Shown: positions 1-7,253 of the stretch, piece after piece
Numbering within the stretch: the stretch's first letter is position 1
Layout of the letters: the number at the start of each line of letters is the position of its first letter
From: Legionellales bacterium
Lineage (GTDB): Bacteria; Pseudomonadota; Gammaproteobacteria; Berkiellales; Berkiellaceae
Assembly (NCBI GenBank): GCA_023266435.1
Contig: JAHFQF010000057.1
Location: 1 to 11,865, forward strand
DNA: 11,865 bases
Direction: 5' to 3'
Notes under the pieces: generated by a model
What the model was told of the DNA's origin: nothing
The model's database searches: none
Seen by the model: only the letters and a program-made list of their open reading frames with translations
Position numbers and translations under genes: made by a program

Positions 1-1373
1 TGGCAATCAAAGCGCATGAGAAAGGCATCAAATTTTTAATCGAATACCAAAGTGATGCACCCAGGATGATTAAAGGGGATCCGGGTAGAATTCGCCAAAT
101 CATTTATAATTTAGCAGCCAATGCCATTAAATTTACTAGCGAAGGGTATGTATTACTCAAAGTTTCATCTAGAACCCTGCCTGACAATCGCCTTGCTGAG
201 TTTAAAATAGAAGTGATCGATACGGGTATTGGTATTTCCATAGAAAATCAATTGCGTGTTTTTAATAAATTCGATCAAGGTGATGCCAGCACCACTCGAC
301 GTTATGGCGGAACTGGATTAGGTCTCGCCATCTGTCAACAATTGGCTACTCGCATGGGTGGTGACATCGGTCTAATCAGTGAAGTCGGTCATGGTTCTTG
401 CTTCTGGGTTACCTTACAATTAGAAATTGATTCAACCACAAAAACGCTTGAGATACACAAAAATAGTCAATATAAAGTGGACAAAAATCTCAAAGTATTA
501 GTCCTGGATGGTAGCGATAAAGCCCGTGAAATCATTATGAGCATTTTAACAAACATGGGGTTTTCAGTAGAGGGCGCTGCGTTTGCAAAAGAAGCTCTAC
601 AAAAACTCACTCATGCTTATGCGCAACGCACCCCTTTCCATTTTTTAACAACCGATGGCATGTTACCAGACATGCAGGTTGAAACTTTAGCCAAAAGCAT
701 CAAACAAGATCATCATTTGAACACATTACAAATGATCTTAATTACCTCTGTCCCACGCAAAGGGGATGGCCAAATGGCCAATGAATTAGGCTTTTCTGGT
801 TATATGACACAACCTGTCTGGGAATCTGATTTACGTGGTATCATGAGTTTAATTTGTGCCGCTAAGCAAAGCGGGGGTTCTATTCCACTGATGACGAGGC
901 ATACACTCAAAGAACGTGCAGGCGTTGGTCAGGAGCAGTTAGAAAATCCAGATACCCCCATGCTTGATCTACAAAGCCGCCCCATTCTGGTAGCAGAAGA
1001 TAACATGATTAATTTCATGGTCTTAAGTAAACTATTGGAGAAATTTAACGCTAAGGTCATTAAAGCCTCCAACGGAAAAGAAGCACTGAGTCAACGCACC
1101 GATCATGACTACTTGGCTATTTTTATGGACTGTCAAATGCCTGAAATGGATGGCTATGCTGCCACACGCGCAATTTTAGAGCGTGAAAAAAGAGAAAATT
1201 TACCACATATCCCTATCATCGCGGTTACCGCCCACGCCATGAAAGGCGACCGTGAGGTCTGCCTCAATGCTGGCATGGACGATTATTTGACGAAACCCAT
1301 TATTCGTAAAGAATTAGAAACCATCTTACTCAAGTGGGTCGCTCCACAATTTGATTCAAAGAAGCCTGTTTAA
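1..1373 (+). CDS. Hybrid sensor histidine kinase, 3' part (HATPase + degenerate receiver + receiver); 5' end outside window
   Basis: C-terminal part of a hybrid two-component sensor kinase; the input region and the phospho-accepting His domain lie upstream of the window. The frame is open from position 3, and the 21 codons before the Met at 66 already read as kinase sequence (AHEKGIKF...), so that Met is internal. Counting from it: N-box with N15/N19 (NLAANAIKF), G1 box DTGIGI at 52-57, G2 box GGTGLGL at 81-87. A first receiver (about 143-262) keeps an Asp at 197 and a Thr at 227. However, its acidic pair is reduced to LDGSD (148), and the conserved Lys-Pro is QP (249-250), so it is probably non-signalling. 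A second receiver (306-424) is canonical: E311/D312, phospho-acceptor D355 in MDCQMPEMDG, T388, K410-P411. No Hpt domain follows, so a separate phosphotransfer protein or direct relay is expected. The partner regulator is not in the window. It ends convergently with the next gene, 8 bp apart. Confidence 0.93.
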   Translation, partial: AIKAHEKGIKFLIEYQSDAPRMIKGDPGRIRQIIYNLAANAIKFTSEGYVLLKVSSRTLPDNRLAEFKIEVIDTGIGISIENQLRVFNKFDQGDASTTRRYGGTGLGLAICQQLATRMGGDIGLISEVGHGSCFWVTLQLEIDSTTKTLEIHKNSQYKVDKNLKVLVLDGSDKAREIIMSILTNMGFSVEGAAFAKEALQKLTHAYAQRTPFHFLTTDGMLPDMQVETLAKSIKQDHHLNTLQMILITSVPRKGDGQMANELGFSGYMTQPVWESDLRGIMSLICAAKQSGGSIPLMTRHTLKERAGVGQEQLENPDTPMLDLQSRPILVAEDNMINFMVLSKLLEKFNAKVIKASNGKEALSQRTDHDYLAIFMDCQMPEMDGYAATRAILEREKRENLPHIPIIAVTAHAMKGDREVCLNAGMDDYLTKPIIRKELETILLKWVAPQFDSKKPV

Positions 1374-1381
1374 AAAGCTCA

Positions 1382-4300
1382 TTATCGCAGATGGTTTCTC
1401 ACCCTGTCTGCGACCATCTCACCGTGTGTATTTAAAAATCTCCCCATTCCTCGAGTATCTGAATATCGCAGATCAATCTGAAGCTCAAGCTGCCAATTTG
1501 TCGCTTGCTCATGTTCACGCCGTTCAACCCGAATTCCAAATTCCTGTAGTGCATCAACCAATGCCTGCATATATTGACGCCCCACAGTTTTTCCTACTCC
1601 ATTCAGGTCGGAGCTCCGAGCAATCGTATAAGATAACCTTTCTTGACCACTGTCAACCGCTGCTTTTATCGCTTCGGCAACTTGATTACAGTGATTCAGA
1701 AGTTGAGGGGGGCCTTCCGAAATAGGTAGCAGTCCATATTTACGCCGATATGCATTGATTTTCTCTACTGGTGTGTGTGTTGCACGTAAATCAATACTGA
1801 TCCCTGCTTCCCAAGATCCCATATGCTCATACTGACATTCACTGGCAGCAAAACCGAAGCTGTGTAGCTCTGTAATGACCTCTTGTGATAATTGCTGTAC
1901 TTCTGAAGTGTTCAGCTGACGCGAACCCTGACTTCTCGTAATGATTTGGCGAACACCAGGGGAACAGGCCTCATAATCTATCCGCAGTGCTATTGCAATG
2001 TAATGACCGATAATTTGTTTTAATTCTGCCCTTTCTTGTGGCAACCTTGCTGTCGCAGATTGAACTGAATCCGCAGCATATACTATAGCAGGAGCTGCCA
2101 ATCTAGAAATGTCTGCGAGTGTTGCTAATGCATCTGAACCAGCACCTGCGGCTGAAGCAGCACCATGGGCTGATTCATTTTGCGCTGATAATGCCAACAT
2201 CGCCCTATCCGATAGTGTCATTGCTGCGAGATCCAAAGTATCCTCTCTCGCAGGCCTGGTGATCTTGACAGCCGCAAAAACTTGACTGCGCAAGTAATCC
2301 TGCACTTCTTTCAAACGGTGAGCGTTATCATGATTGAGAAACCTTTTAAGCGAATCAAACTCATGGTCTCGGGGCACACCTAAAAGGTCGACGTTGACAG
2401 AGCCGCTTTCAGCGATAATGACATAAGGTCGATCATCACTTTGATCAGCTAAGTAAGCTTGATCTAATTGAGCAAGTAAGTCTGGATGAAATTTATTTTC
2501 TCTCTGCAAACGCTTGATGGTGCGTACCACAGTGATATACACCCCAGGCTCTCGCATAATGGCCCCCGTAAACGGATCTCGCGACAATGCAGTCAGGGAA
2601 GATAGTTTTTTATCGGTAGCAAATTTTTTTAATCCCTCATACTGATTCATACAACGTAGTTCTACGACGCCAGGATAGGGCGCGCGACTGAATGGGCACT
2701 TATCAAGACTCATAATGGTTGTGGGCTCATACAAACGGCCAGTGCAGCTAAAAGTTGGCGTCTCAAAGGGTTGCATTAAAACTTCCATATCTACTAAAAG
2801 CAATTCATCCGGCGAAACATCCGCACTGCACTCAATGACTTTATCCTCTACTAAAAGTGTTTCATCAGATTCTTCAGATAACACTCTCCTCAGTTGAGTT
2901 AATTCGCTTTTCTCAATTGCTTTTTCTCTTTCGTGATCCCAAGCGGGTGATAACCAGGCTGCCTTTGATTGTGCTAATAAACCGCAAAGTTCAGGTTGGA
3001 ACGTTTGCCAAAGTTGTCTGAATTTAGTATTGAAATCAAAAATACATTGTTCATTTGGCAAACGATAATAACGAGCCAACTCAGGATAACTGCTTAAAGT
3101 TAACTGCATAAAATCTCTAAAATTTAAGTAGTACTCTTTGGCCAACAACACAGCGACTTTTTCTGGCGTTTCTGTAGCCAACGCGCTTAAACAGTCTGCA
3201 GATAAACTAGTAAATCCAAAGAAATCATTTTCCTCCCTGGGCGTCTCGGCTAAAAGGAAAATTTTTGCTAAATGTCGTTCAGCTAAAAATAGCATAAACT
3301 CTGAAAATGCTCGCTCAGGCGTCATCCCCAGTGTGTAAGCTGGAATATGATCTAAAATATTACGAACGCATAACAAGAAAGAGCCATAAAACTCATGTTT
3401 GAATTTACAGTCGTGCACATTCACGTCTAAGAAAGAAAGGAAAGCAAGTCTGCCAGTATTAGCTGGCGCTTGATCCAAATGCGCTCTTAAAGTTCTGGAT
3501 TCTGGCTTTAGAAAAGAAATAAAGGCGTGCGGTATCGGGATTTGTAGCGGGATGATCTTACCACCCGGTCCAGAAACACCTTCAATTGGATCGACTAAGC
3601 GATCTAGATTGGTTTTTTTTTGTGCTTTTGAAAGATACCATTGATAATTTTCTGCAGATACTAATTTTTTTACTTTTAAATATTCGAGGTATCTTGCATT
3701 CGGTAGACAACGCAGTAAAAAACTGGCATCTAAACTTTTAATCGGCTCTGTTGGATAAAGAACATTTTCGGGCAAGTGACTGTTGAGCGCAGCCAATTGG
3801 CCCTCAATCAAGCTCATAGTAAATAATTTTTGTAATTCTACTGCTTCATCTTCAGATCGCTGAGCTTGATCTAACAAATGCTGAATTCTTACACCATTGG
3901 ACTCTGTCAAAATAGGTTTGAGCTTAAACTGACCACTACTCATTGCTGCTCGTCTTGATAACTCGATTTGTTCAGCTGGGGTTTTTCTTAAAAACTCGCC
4001 AGGCTGAAACTTTTGTCCAACCAACAACCCCCCAAAAAAACCGATTTTATCGTGCGTCCCTCTACCAGCAAGCAATCTTTCATGGATTAATGTAGTGAGA
4101 TCTGCAAAAGCAACAGAACGGCCATCTGGCGTTGAAAAAGACCACGCAGGATTAAATTGCGATTGATTTGTTGTAGAGGCAGCTGCATGGAGCTCTTGTT
4201 GCTTTCTATCCAATCGGTCCGCAGAAGGCATCCAACCTGCCATGGTTTGAGAAGGTGGATCCAGCCTTCTGGTAGATAAATGGATCCCATGTGCTGCAGG

Positions 4301-4492
4301 CGAATAAGGCAAAACGCTTTCAAGGATATCTTTCATGCCTAATACATAGGCTAAGCGTCCCTCATAAGTCGTTTTTTCAAAGAGCCCTGCAAAAAATAAA
4401 TCCCCACGTTGTTGCGGATCTCGGATAGTTGTTAACGTCGCTGCAGTGATTTCTTGCAACGACCGTGTACTCGGGGATGGCATCATAGACAT
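1382..4492 (-). CDS. Large orphan protein (1036 aa), effector-like, with C-terminal tandem repeat and possible U-box-like segment
   Basis: I do not recognise this protein. It has 1036 residues, no signal peptide and no evident membrane segment, so it is probably cytosolic or exported by a non-Sec route. Residues 1-560 are mixed helical with aromatic-rich stretches (365-500). Residues 580-665 hold a Cys/Pro segment (C583, C599-P600, R638-D-P640-F-T, M646-R-E-P) resembling U-box ends. Residues 757-812 are an Ala/Ser-rich low-complexity linker. Residues 828-1009 hold two gap-free copies of a domain with period 106 (W894/IDLR 900-903 and W1000/IDLR 1006-1009). The start is the Met preceded by AGGAG ten bases upstream; M3 and M4 are close alternatives. 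Size, lack of bacterial homology that I can recall, and modular build suit a secreted effector of a host-associated bacterium, but this is inference. The final residues (VRNHLR) show no typical acidic Dot/Icm signal. Co-oriented downstream of the 413-aa gene. Confidence 0.85.
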   Translation of the reverse strand: MSMMPSPSTRSLQEITAATLTTIRDPQQRGDLFFAGLFEKTTYEGRLAYVLGMKDILESVLPYSPAAHGIHLSTRRLDPPSQTMAGWMPSADRLDRKQQELHAAASTTNQSQFNPAWSFSTPDGRSVAFADLTTLIHERLLAGRGTHDKIGFFGGLLVGQKFQPGEFLRKTPAEQIELSRRAAMSSGQFKLKPILTESNGVRIQHLLDQAQRSEDEAVELQKLFTMSLIEGQLAALNSHLPENVLYPTEPIKSLDASFLLRCLPNARYLEYLKVKKLVSAENYQWYLSKAQKKTNLDRLVDPIEGVSGPGGKIIPLQIPIPHAFISFLKPESRTLRAHLDQAPANTGRLAFLSFLDVNVHDCKFKHEFYGSFLLCVRNILDHIPAYTLGMTPERAFSEFMLFLAERHLAKIFLLAETPREENDFFGFTSLSADCLSALATETPEKVAVLLAKEYYLNFRDFMQLTLSSYPELARYYRLPNEQCIFDFNTKFRQLWQTFQPELCGLLAQSKAAWLSPAWDHEREKAIEKSELTQLRRVLSEESDETLLVEDKVIECSADVSPDELLLVDMEVLMQPFETPTFSCTGRLYEPTTIMSLDKCPFSRAPYPGVVELRCMNQYEGLKKFATDKKLSSLTALSRDPFTGAIMREPGVYITVVRTIKRLQRENKFHPDLLAQLDQAYLADQSDDRPYVIIAESGSVNVDLLGVPRDHEFDSLKRFLNHDNAHRLKEVQDYLRSQVFAAVKITRPAREDTLDLAAMTLSDRAMLALSAQNESAHGAASAAGAGSDALATLADISRLAAPAIVYAADSVQSATARLPQERAELKQIIGHYIAIALRIDYEACSPGVRQIITRSQGSRQLNTSEVQQLSQEVITELHSFGFAASECQYEHMGSWEAGISIDLRATHTPVEKINAYRRKYGLLPISEGPPQLLNHCNQVAEAIKAAVDSGQERLSYTIARSSDLNGVGKTVGRQYMQALVDALQEFGIRVERREHEQATNWQLELQIDLRYSDTRGMGRFLNTHGEMVADRVRNHLR
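1466..2011 (-). repeat. Tandem duplication of a ~76-106 aa module at the C-terminus of the 1036-aa protein
   Basis: Residues 828-903 and 934-1009 align without gaps at an offset of 106. Over the best 53 columns (851-903 against 957-1009) I count 14 identities. These include I-x-R-S at the start, F-G (879-880 / 985-986), a Trp (894 / 1000) and an identical I-D-L-R end (900-903 / 1006-1009). The first copy begins HYIAIALRI and the second NQVAEAIKA, so both open with a helix and close with a probable beta-strand pair. The low identity points to an old duplication rather than a recent slippage event. Confidence 0.65.
2498..2701 (-). other. Possible U-box-like segment inside the 1036-aa protein
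   Basis: Residues 598-665. CPFSRAP at 599-605 followed by PGVVEL resembles the U-box opening (P-I-T...M-x-D-P-V). About 36 residues later, ALSRDPFT (635-642) matches the U-box closing pattern (V-T-R-x-P-L-T). It is followed by a basic amphipathic helix ending TIKRLQREN, as in the final U-box helix. An alternative register places DPFTGAIMREP (639-649) as the opening motif instead. The Pro that contacts E2 enzymes in CHIP-type U-boxes appears to be Ala635. Not enough conservation to call the domain; structure prediction is needed. Confidence 0.25.
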
Positions 4493-4529
4493 AATGGGAA
4501 TACTCCTACCAAATAAACCACAGCACGTT

Positions 4530-4595
4530 TTAGCTGTCTAAATAACCACATCCCCGCCAAAAATAAGTGTTAGAGTCAATGTCTGCAAACATCAT
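4530..4595 (-). CDS. Possible small ORF / leader peptide (20-21 aa) between the two orphan genes
   Basis: Reads ATG ATG followed by 19 codons and TAA, giving MMFADIDSNTYFWRGCGYLDS when split as MMFADIDSNTY + FWRGCGYLDS. A full AAGGAG ribosome site lies at 4599-4604, three bases before the first ATG and six before the second, so the second Met (4592) is the better start. This is a stronger Shine-Dalgarno than either flanking gene has. The stop codon sits in the loop of a weak 5-bp hairpin (4520-4524 with 4533-4537), and the next gene starts 37 bases further on. It could be a leader peptide affecting the 1036-aa gene, a free micropeptide, or chance; no family is recognised. Confidence 0.3.
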   Translation of the reverse strand: MMFADIDSNTYFWRGCGYLDS

Positions 4596-4653
4596 AAACT
4601 CCTTGCTGATTTCAACATATGCTATGGATATCAATAAACAACTTTAAAATATC

Positions 4654-5895
4654 CTAACACAATTCTGGTGTATTGCGACCACTTGTATCATTATCAACAG
4701 TGTTAATCAGATCTGCTGCATCTAGAGATCTACTGCTTATCGGTAAAACGTACCTTGCGTCAAATTGCGATGTTACTGTAGCAGGGGGGCGTTGACTATT
4801 GATATCGCGCACTAGTTCGGCCAGCACCTGACGCTCTTTATCTATCGAAGATCCTAGTAATTGCTCACGTTCTGATTTTCTTGCCGCAGAGAGTGGTACG
4901 CGCTCTAATCGACGACGGCGCTCTTCCTCTGCTAATTGACGAATTGCTTCTATCCCTAACTGCCGCCTAACAACCTCATCCTCCAAAGCCCAACGAGGGT
5001 CGATTAATAAATCTCCCCGATCCTCTTGACCCATCATGAGGGTTAAAGTTTGAAGGCTCGCCTGCTGAATAAAGCTGTCGAATTCTTTAAACTGAGGATT
5101 TTCTAGGATTGCTCGCAAGAACTTAACTAATGGTGCTCCTTCTAGTAAAGCCTTTCGATGTGCTTGATAAAGCATAAGCACTTGCGATAAAAGAGCAGAC
5201 GTCTGGTTTCCAGCTGTGAATCTTGCGTTTATTAGTTCTTCACATGCGGCCTCATAATGCACTTGAAAATGATTAATTAACAAGTCTAATGTGGGTAAGC
5301 ACCCCTCCCTAGCGATCACACGTAAACACGCTGCTGCTTCACCGGTTTTGTCACCTTGTTCCCAAATGCGCCTGAGCGTTTCTATGATTGCTTGCGGGCG
5401 ATAGGGCTGACTATTTAATGGTTCAGCAATACTCTGTATCATCTGAATCACTAGCGAACCCAGAGCATTGCTTTCTTTTGGAAAAAACTTATTGACATTG
5501 AATGGATCTGATTCTTTAAGTAACTTTAAAAAATCTGCCTGTAACTGGATTTTTTCAGCTACATCCCTAAATACCTCTAGCCTCTGTTGACCTGCCTCTG
5601 ATGAGAGATGAACCCTTTCCGTCACAGAAAGCAAACACAAATATTCCTGAGGAGACGGCATTGTTAGCCTGAGTATCGCTTCTAATCGCTGCTGACCCAA
5701 TGCTAGCTGCTCTTCAATCTTGCAAAAAAAATCTTGAAGCCCCTGATCTGCCTTGAAGGCTTCAGCGAGATCTCTGATTTGTGAGAACAAACGCTTTTCA
5801 AAGTCAGAGTGCGGCTCTAACTGACTCAACGCAGAAACCATACCCATGATTTTCTGCCATGTCTGCGATGCCTGCCAACCTATACTACCAGCCAT
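4654..5895 (-). CDS. Orphan helical protein (413 aa), unknown function
   Basis: Not recognised. The 413-residue protein looks almost wholly helical, with leucine- and glutamine-rich amphipathic stretches, no signal peptide and no membrane span. The motif GQQRLE occurs at 67-72 and again at 102-107 in similar helical surroundings, suggesting a 35-residue helical repeat. Residues 305-332 form a highly charged helix ending EEERRRRLERV, a possible coiled coil. The last 40 residues are polar and low in structure (DNDTSGRNTPELC), with small polar residues, acidic residues and a Leu at the second-last position. That kind of tail is compatible with, but not proof of, a Dot/Icm-type export signal. The start at 5895 has GAGGA about 10 bases upstream. 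It is transcribed from the control region shared with liuA and lies 161 bp upstream of the 1036-aa gene in the same direction, so the two may be co-expressed. Confidence 0.8.
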   Translation of the reverse strand: MAGSIGWQASQTWQKIMGMVSALSQLEPHSDFEKRLFSQIRDLAEAFKADQGLQDFFCKIEEQLALGQQRLEAILRLTMPSPQEYLCLLSVTERVHLSSEAGQQRLEVFRDVAEKIQLQADFLKLLKESDPFNVNKFFPKESNALGSLVIQMIQSIAEPLNSQPYRPQAIIETLRRIWEQGDKTGEAAACLRVIAREGCLPTLDLLINHFQVHYEAACEELINARFTAGNQTSALLSQVLMLYQAHRKALLEGAPLVKFLRAILENPQFKEFDSFIQQASLQTLTLMMGQEDRGDLLIDPRWALEDEVVRRQLGIEAIRQLAEEERRRRLERVPLSAARKSEREQLLGSSIDKERQVLAELVRDINSQRPPATVTSQFDARYVLPISSRSLDAADLINTVDNDTSGRNTPELC

Positions 5896-5930
5896 ATTTA
5901 CACTTTCCTCAACTACCGAAAAATGTTTAC

Positions 5931-5957
5931 CCTATAAAACCCAAAGTGCACAGTCAA
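5931..5957 (-). promoter_or_regulatory. Candidate promoter for the 413-aa gene
   Basis: On the minus strand, TTGACT (5952-5957; five of six matches to TTGACA) is followed after a short 15-base spacer by TATAGG (5931-5936). The predicted start of transcription is near 5924, leaving a leader of about 29 bases before the ATG. The spacer is shorter than the optimal 17, so strength is uncertain. Confidence 0.35.
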
Positions 5958-5975
5958 GCTTCTACGCTTTAAATC

Positions 5976-5989
5976 GTTAATCGACTAAC
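5976..5989. promoter_or_regulatory. Near-perfect 14-bp palindrome, candidate operator
   Basis: GTTAATCGACTAAC equals its own reverse complement at 12 of 14 positions (consensus GTTArTCGAyTAAC). It lies between the two divergent candidate promoters, about 23 bp upstream of the putative liuA -35 box and 19 bp upstream of the -35 of the minus-strand gene. Its position suits a dimeric regulator acting on either or both genes. The binding protein is unknown; it does not obviously match the LiuR or LiuQ motif as I remember them. Confidence 0.35.
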
Positions 5990-6011
5990 AAAATACTAAA
6001 TGTGCAGTCTT

Positions 6012-6040
6012 TTGCTCTCTCTCCAAAAGTGACGTACAAT
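6012..6040 (+). promoter_or_regulatory. Candidate promoter of the liu operon
   Basis: TACAAT (6035-6040; five of six to TATAAT) is preceded after exactly 17 bases by TTGCTC (6012-6017; three of six to TTGACA). The predicted transcript would start near 6047, with a leader of about 35 bases carrying the liuA ribosome site. The weak -35 box suggests dependence on an activator or modest basal expression. Confidence 0.4.
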
Positions 6041-6070
6041 TTTCCAGAATCAATGGATAGATTTATTTTT

Positions 6071-6076
6071 AGGGGG
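6071..6076 (+). promoter_or_regulatory. Ribosome binding site selecting the GTG start of liuA
   Basis: AGGGGG lies five bases before the GTG at 6082. No in-frame ATG occurs until residue 15, which would cut into the N-terminal acyl-CoA dehydrogenase helix, so this site decides the start. Confidence 0.7.
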
Positions 6077-6081
6077 CTAAC

Positions 6082-7242
6082 GTGTTCAATCATGCTTTGT
6101 TTCCACTGGATGAAACCCTCTCTATGCTGAGAGACAGCGTGCATAAATTTGCACAGCAAGAAATTGCCCCAATCGCTTCAGAAATCGACCACAGTAATCA
6201 ATTTCCCAACGCTCTTTGGCGTAAGATGGGCGATCTAGGCATTCTAGGTATCACTGCTGCAGAAGCGTACGGTGGTGCTGATATGGGGTATCTCGCGCAT
6301 GCCTTAGTCATGGAAGAGATTTCCCGCGCCTCTGCTTCAGTAGGTCTCAGTTACGGTGCACACTCGAATCTCTGTATTAATCAAATTCAACTCAATGGGA
6401 CTCCTGAACAAAAAGCAACTTATCTTCCTAAACTGATCAGTGGCGAATACATTGGTGCACTCGCAATGAGTGAAACAGGCTCTGGCTCTGATGTCATGAA
6501 CTTAAGTTTAAGAGCTGAAAGAAAAGGGCATGGTTTCGTTCTCCATGGTAATAAAATGTGGATCACCAATGGACCTGATGCAGATGTACTCGTGGTGTAT
6601 GCACGGACTGACCCATCCTCTAAAAATAAAGGCATTACAGCGTTTCTGATTGAAAAAGGCATGCCAGGATTTACAACTGCACAAAAACTAGACAAGTTAG
6701 GTATGCGTGGATCGAATACCTGTGAGCTAGTCTTTAATCAGTGCACAGTACCTGAATCTCACATTTTAGGTGAACTTAATCAAGGCGCACAAGTCCTGAT
6801 GAAAGGACTGAATTATGAACGTATTATTTTAGCAGCTGGTCCTGTAGGCATCATGCAAGCCTGTTTAGATATTACCTTACCGTATGTACAAGAGCGCAAA
6901 CAATTTGGCCAAGCTATCGGTGAGTTTCAATTGATGCAAGGTAAATTGGCTGACATGTATACTGTTACTAACGCTTCCCGAGCATTTTTATATGCAGTTG
7001 CAATCGCCGCAGACAAAGGCACTGTCACCAATCAAGACGCTGCCAGCGTTATTTTATATTGCGCTGAAAATGCGACTCAACTTGCACTCCAGGCCATTCA
7101 AGCATTAGGCGGCAACGGCTATATCAACGAATACCCCGCAGGCCGATTATTGCGAGATGCTAAGTTATATGAAATTGGTGCAGGCACCTCCGAAATACGT
7201 CGCTGGCTTATTGGCCGCGAACTCATGAAAACCTCGACTTAA
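6082..7242 (+). CDS. liuA: Isovaleryl-CoA dehydrogenase
   Basis: FAD-dependent oxidation of isovaleryl-CoA to 3-methylcrotonyl-CoA, first committed step of the leucine/isovalerate branch; soluble, normally tetrameric, electrons passing to electron-transfer flavoprotein. The 386 residues match the full family length. FAD/substrate signatures are AMSETGSGSDV (128-138), WITNG (160-164), LGGNGY (342-347) and the C-terminal RDAKLYEIGAGTSEIRR. The usual C-terminal catalytic Glu of short/medium-chain enzymes (IYEGT) is Ala367 here, while Glu246 in LNYERIILAAGP sits where isovaleryl-CoA dehydrogenases place their catalytic base (Glu254 in the human enzyme). That residue swap separates isovaleryl-CoA dehydrogenase from butyryl-CoA-type enzymes and supports the specific call. 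Starts with GTG. First gene of the operon; the thiolase follows after 11 bp. Confidence 0.93.
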   Translation: MFNHALFPLDETLSMLRDSVHKFAQQEIAPIASEIDHSNQFPNALWRKMGDLGILGITAAEAYGGADMGYLAHALVMEEISRASASVGLSYGAHSNLCINQIQLNGTPEQKATYLPKLISGEYIGALAMSETGSGSDVMNLSLRAERKGHGFVLHGNKMWITNGPDADVLVVYARTDPSSKNKGITAFLIEKGMPGFTTAQKLDKLGMRGSNTCELVFNQCTVPESHILGELNQGAQVLMKGLNYERIILAAGPVGIMQACLDITLPYVQERKQFGQAIGEFQLMQGKLADMYTVTNASRAFLYAVAIAADKGTVTNQDAASVILYCAENATQLALQAIQALGGNGYINEYPAGRLLRDAKLYEIGAGTSEIRRWLIGRELMKTST

Positions 7243-7253
7243 GGAAGAGAACC

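Noticed and set aside
66..68. ATG at 66 as the true start of the kinase gene.
   Set aside because: The upstream in-frame codons 3-65 encode conserved kinase sequence, and starting at 66 would lack the His domain and part of the ATPase domain.
1386..1419. Overlapping inverted repeats (CGCAGA with TCTGCG; AGATGGT with ACCATCT) just past the convergent stop codons, as a possible bidirectional terminator.
   Set aside because: The two stems compete for the same bases, loops are 15-17 nt, no T-run follows on either strand, and the segment is coding in the minus-strand gene.
1351..1725. 124-codon plus-strand ORF after the kinase.
   Set aside because: Lies almost wholly antisense to the 1036-aa gene, has no ribosome site of its own, and its first codons overlap the kinase end; a shadow frame.
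4087..4323. 78-codon minus-strand ORF inside the 1036-aa gene.
   Set aside because: Alternate frame within a well-supported longer gene; no ribosome site or recognisable product.
4599..4653. Promoter (TTGTTT, 16 bp, TATGTT on the minus strand) for a separate transcript of the small ORF and 1036-aa gene.
   Set aside because: Only 3/6 and 4/6 matches to the sigma-70 boxes; not above chance for AT-rich DNA, so not annotated.
4626..4654. GGATAT...ATATCC inverted repeat after the 413-aa gene as a terminator.
   Set aside because: Only 6 AT-rich base pairs with a 17-nt loop and no following T-run; it overlaps the end of the coding region.
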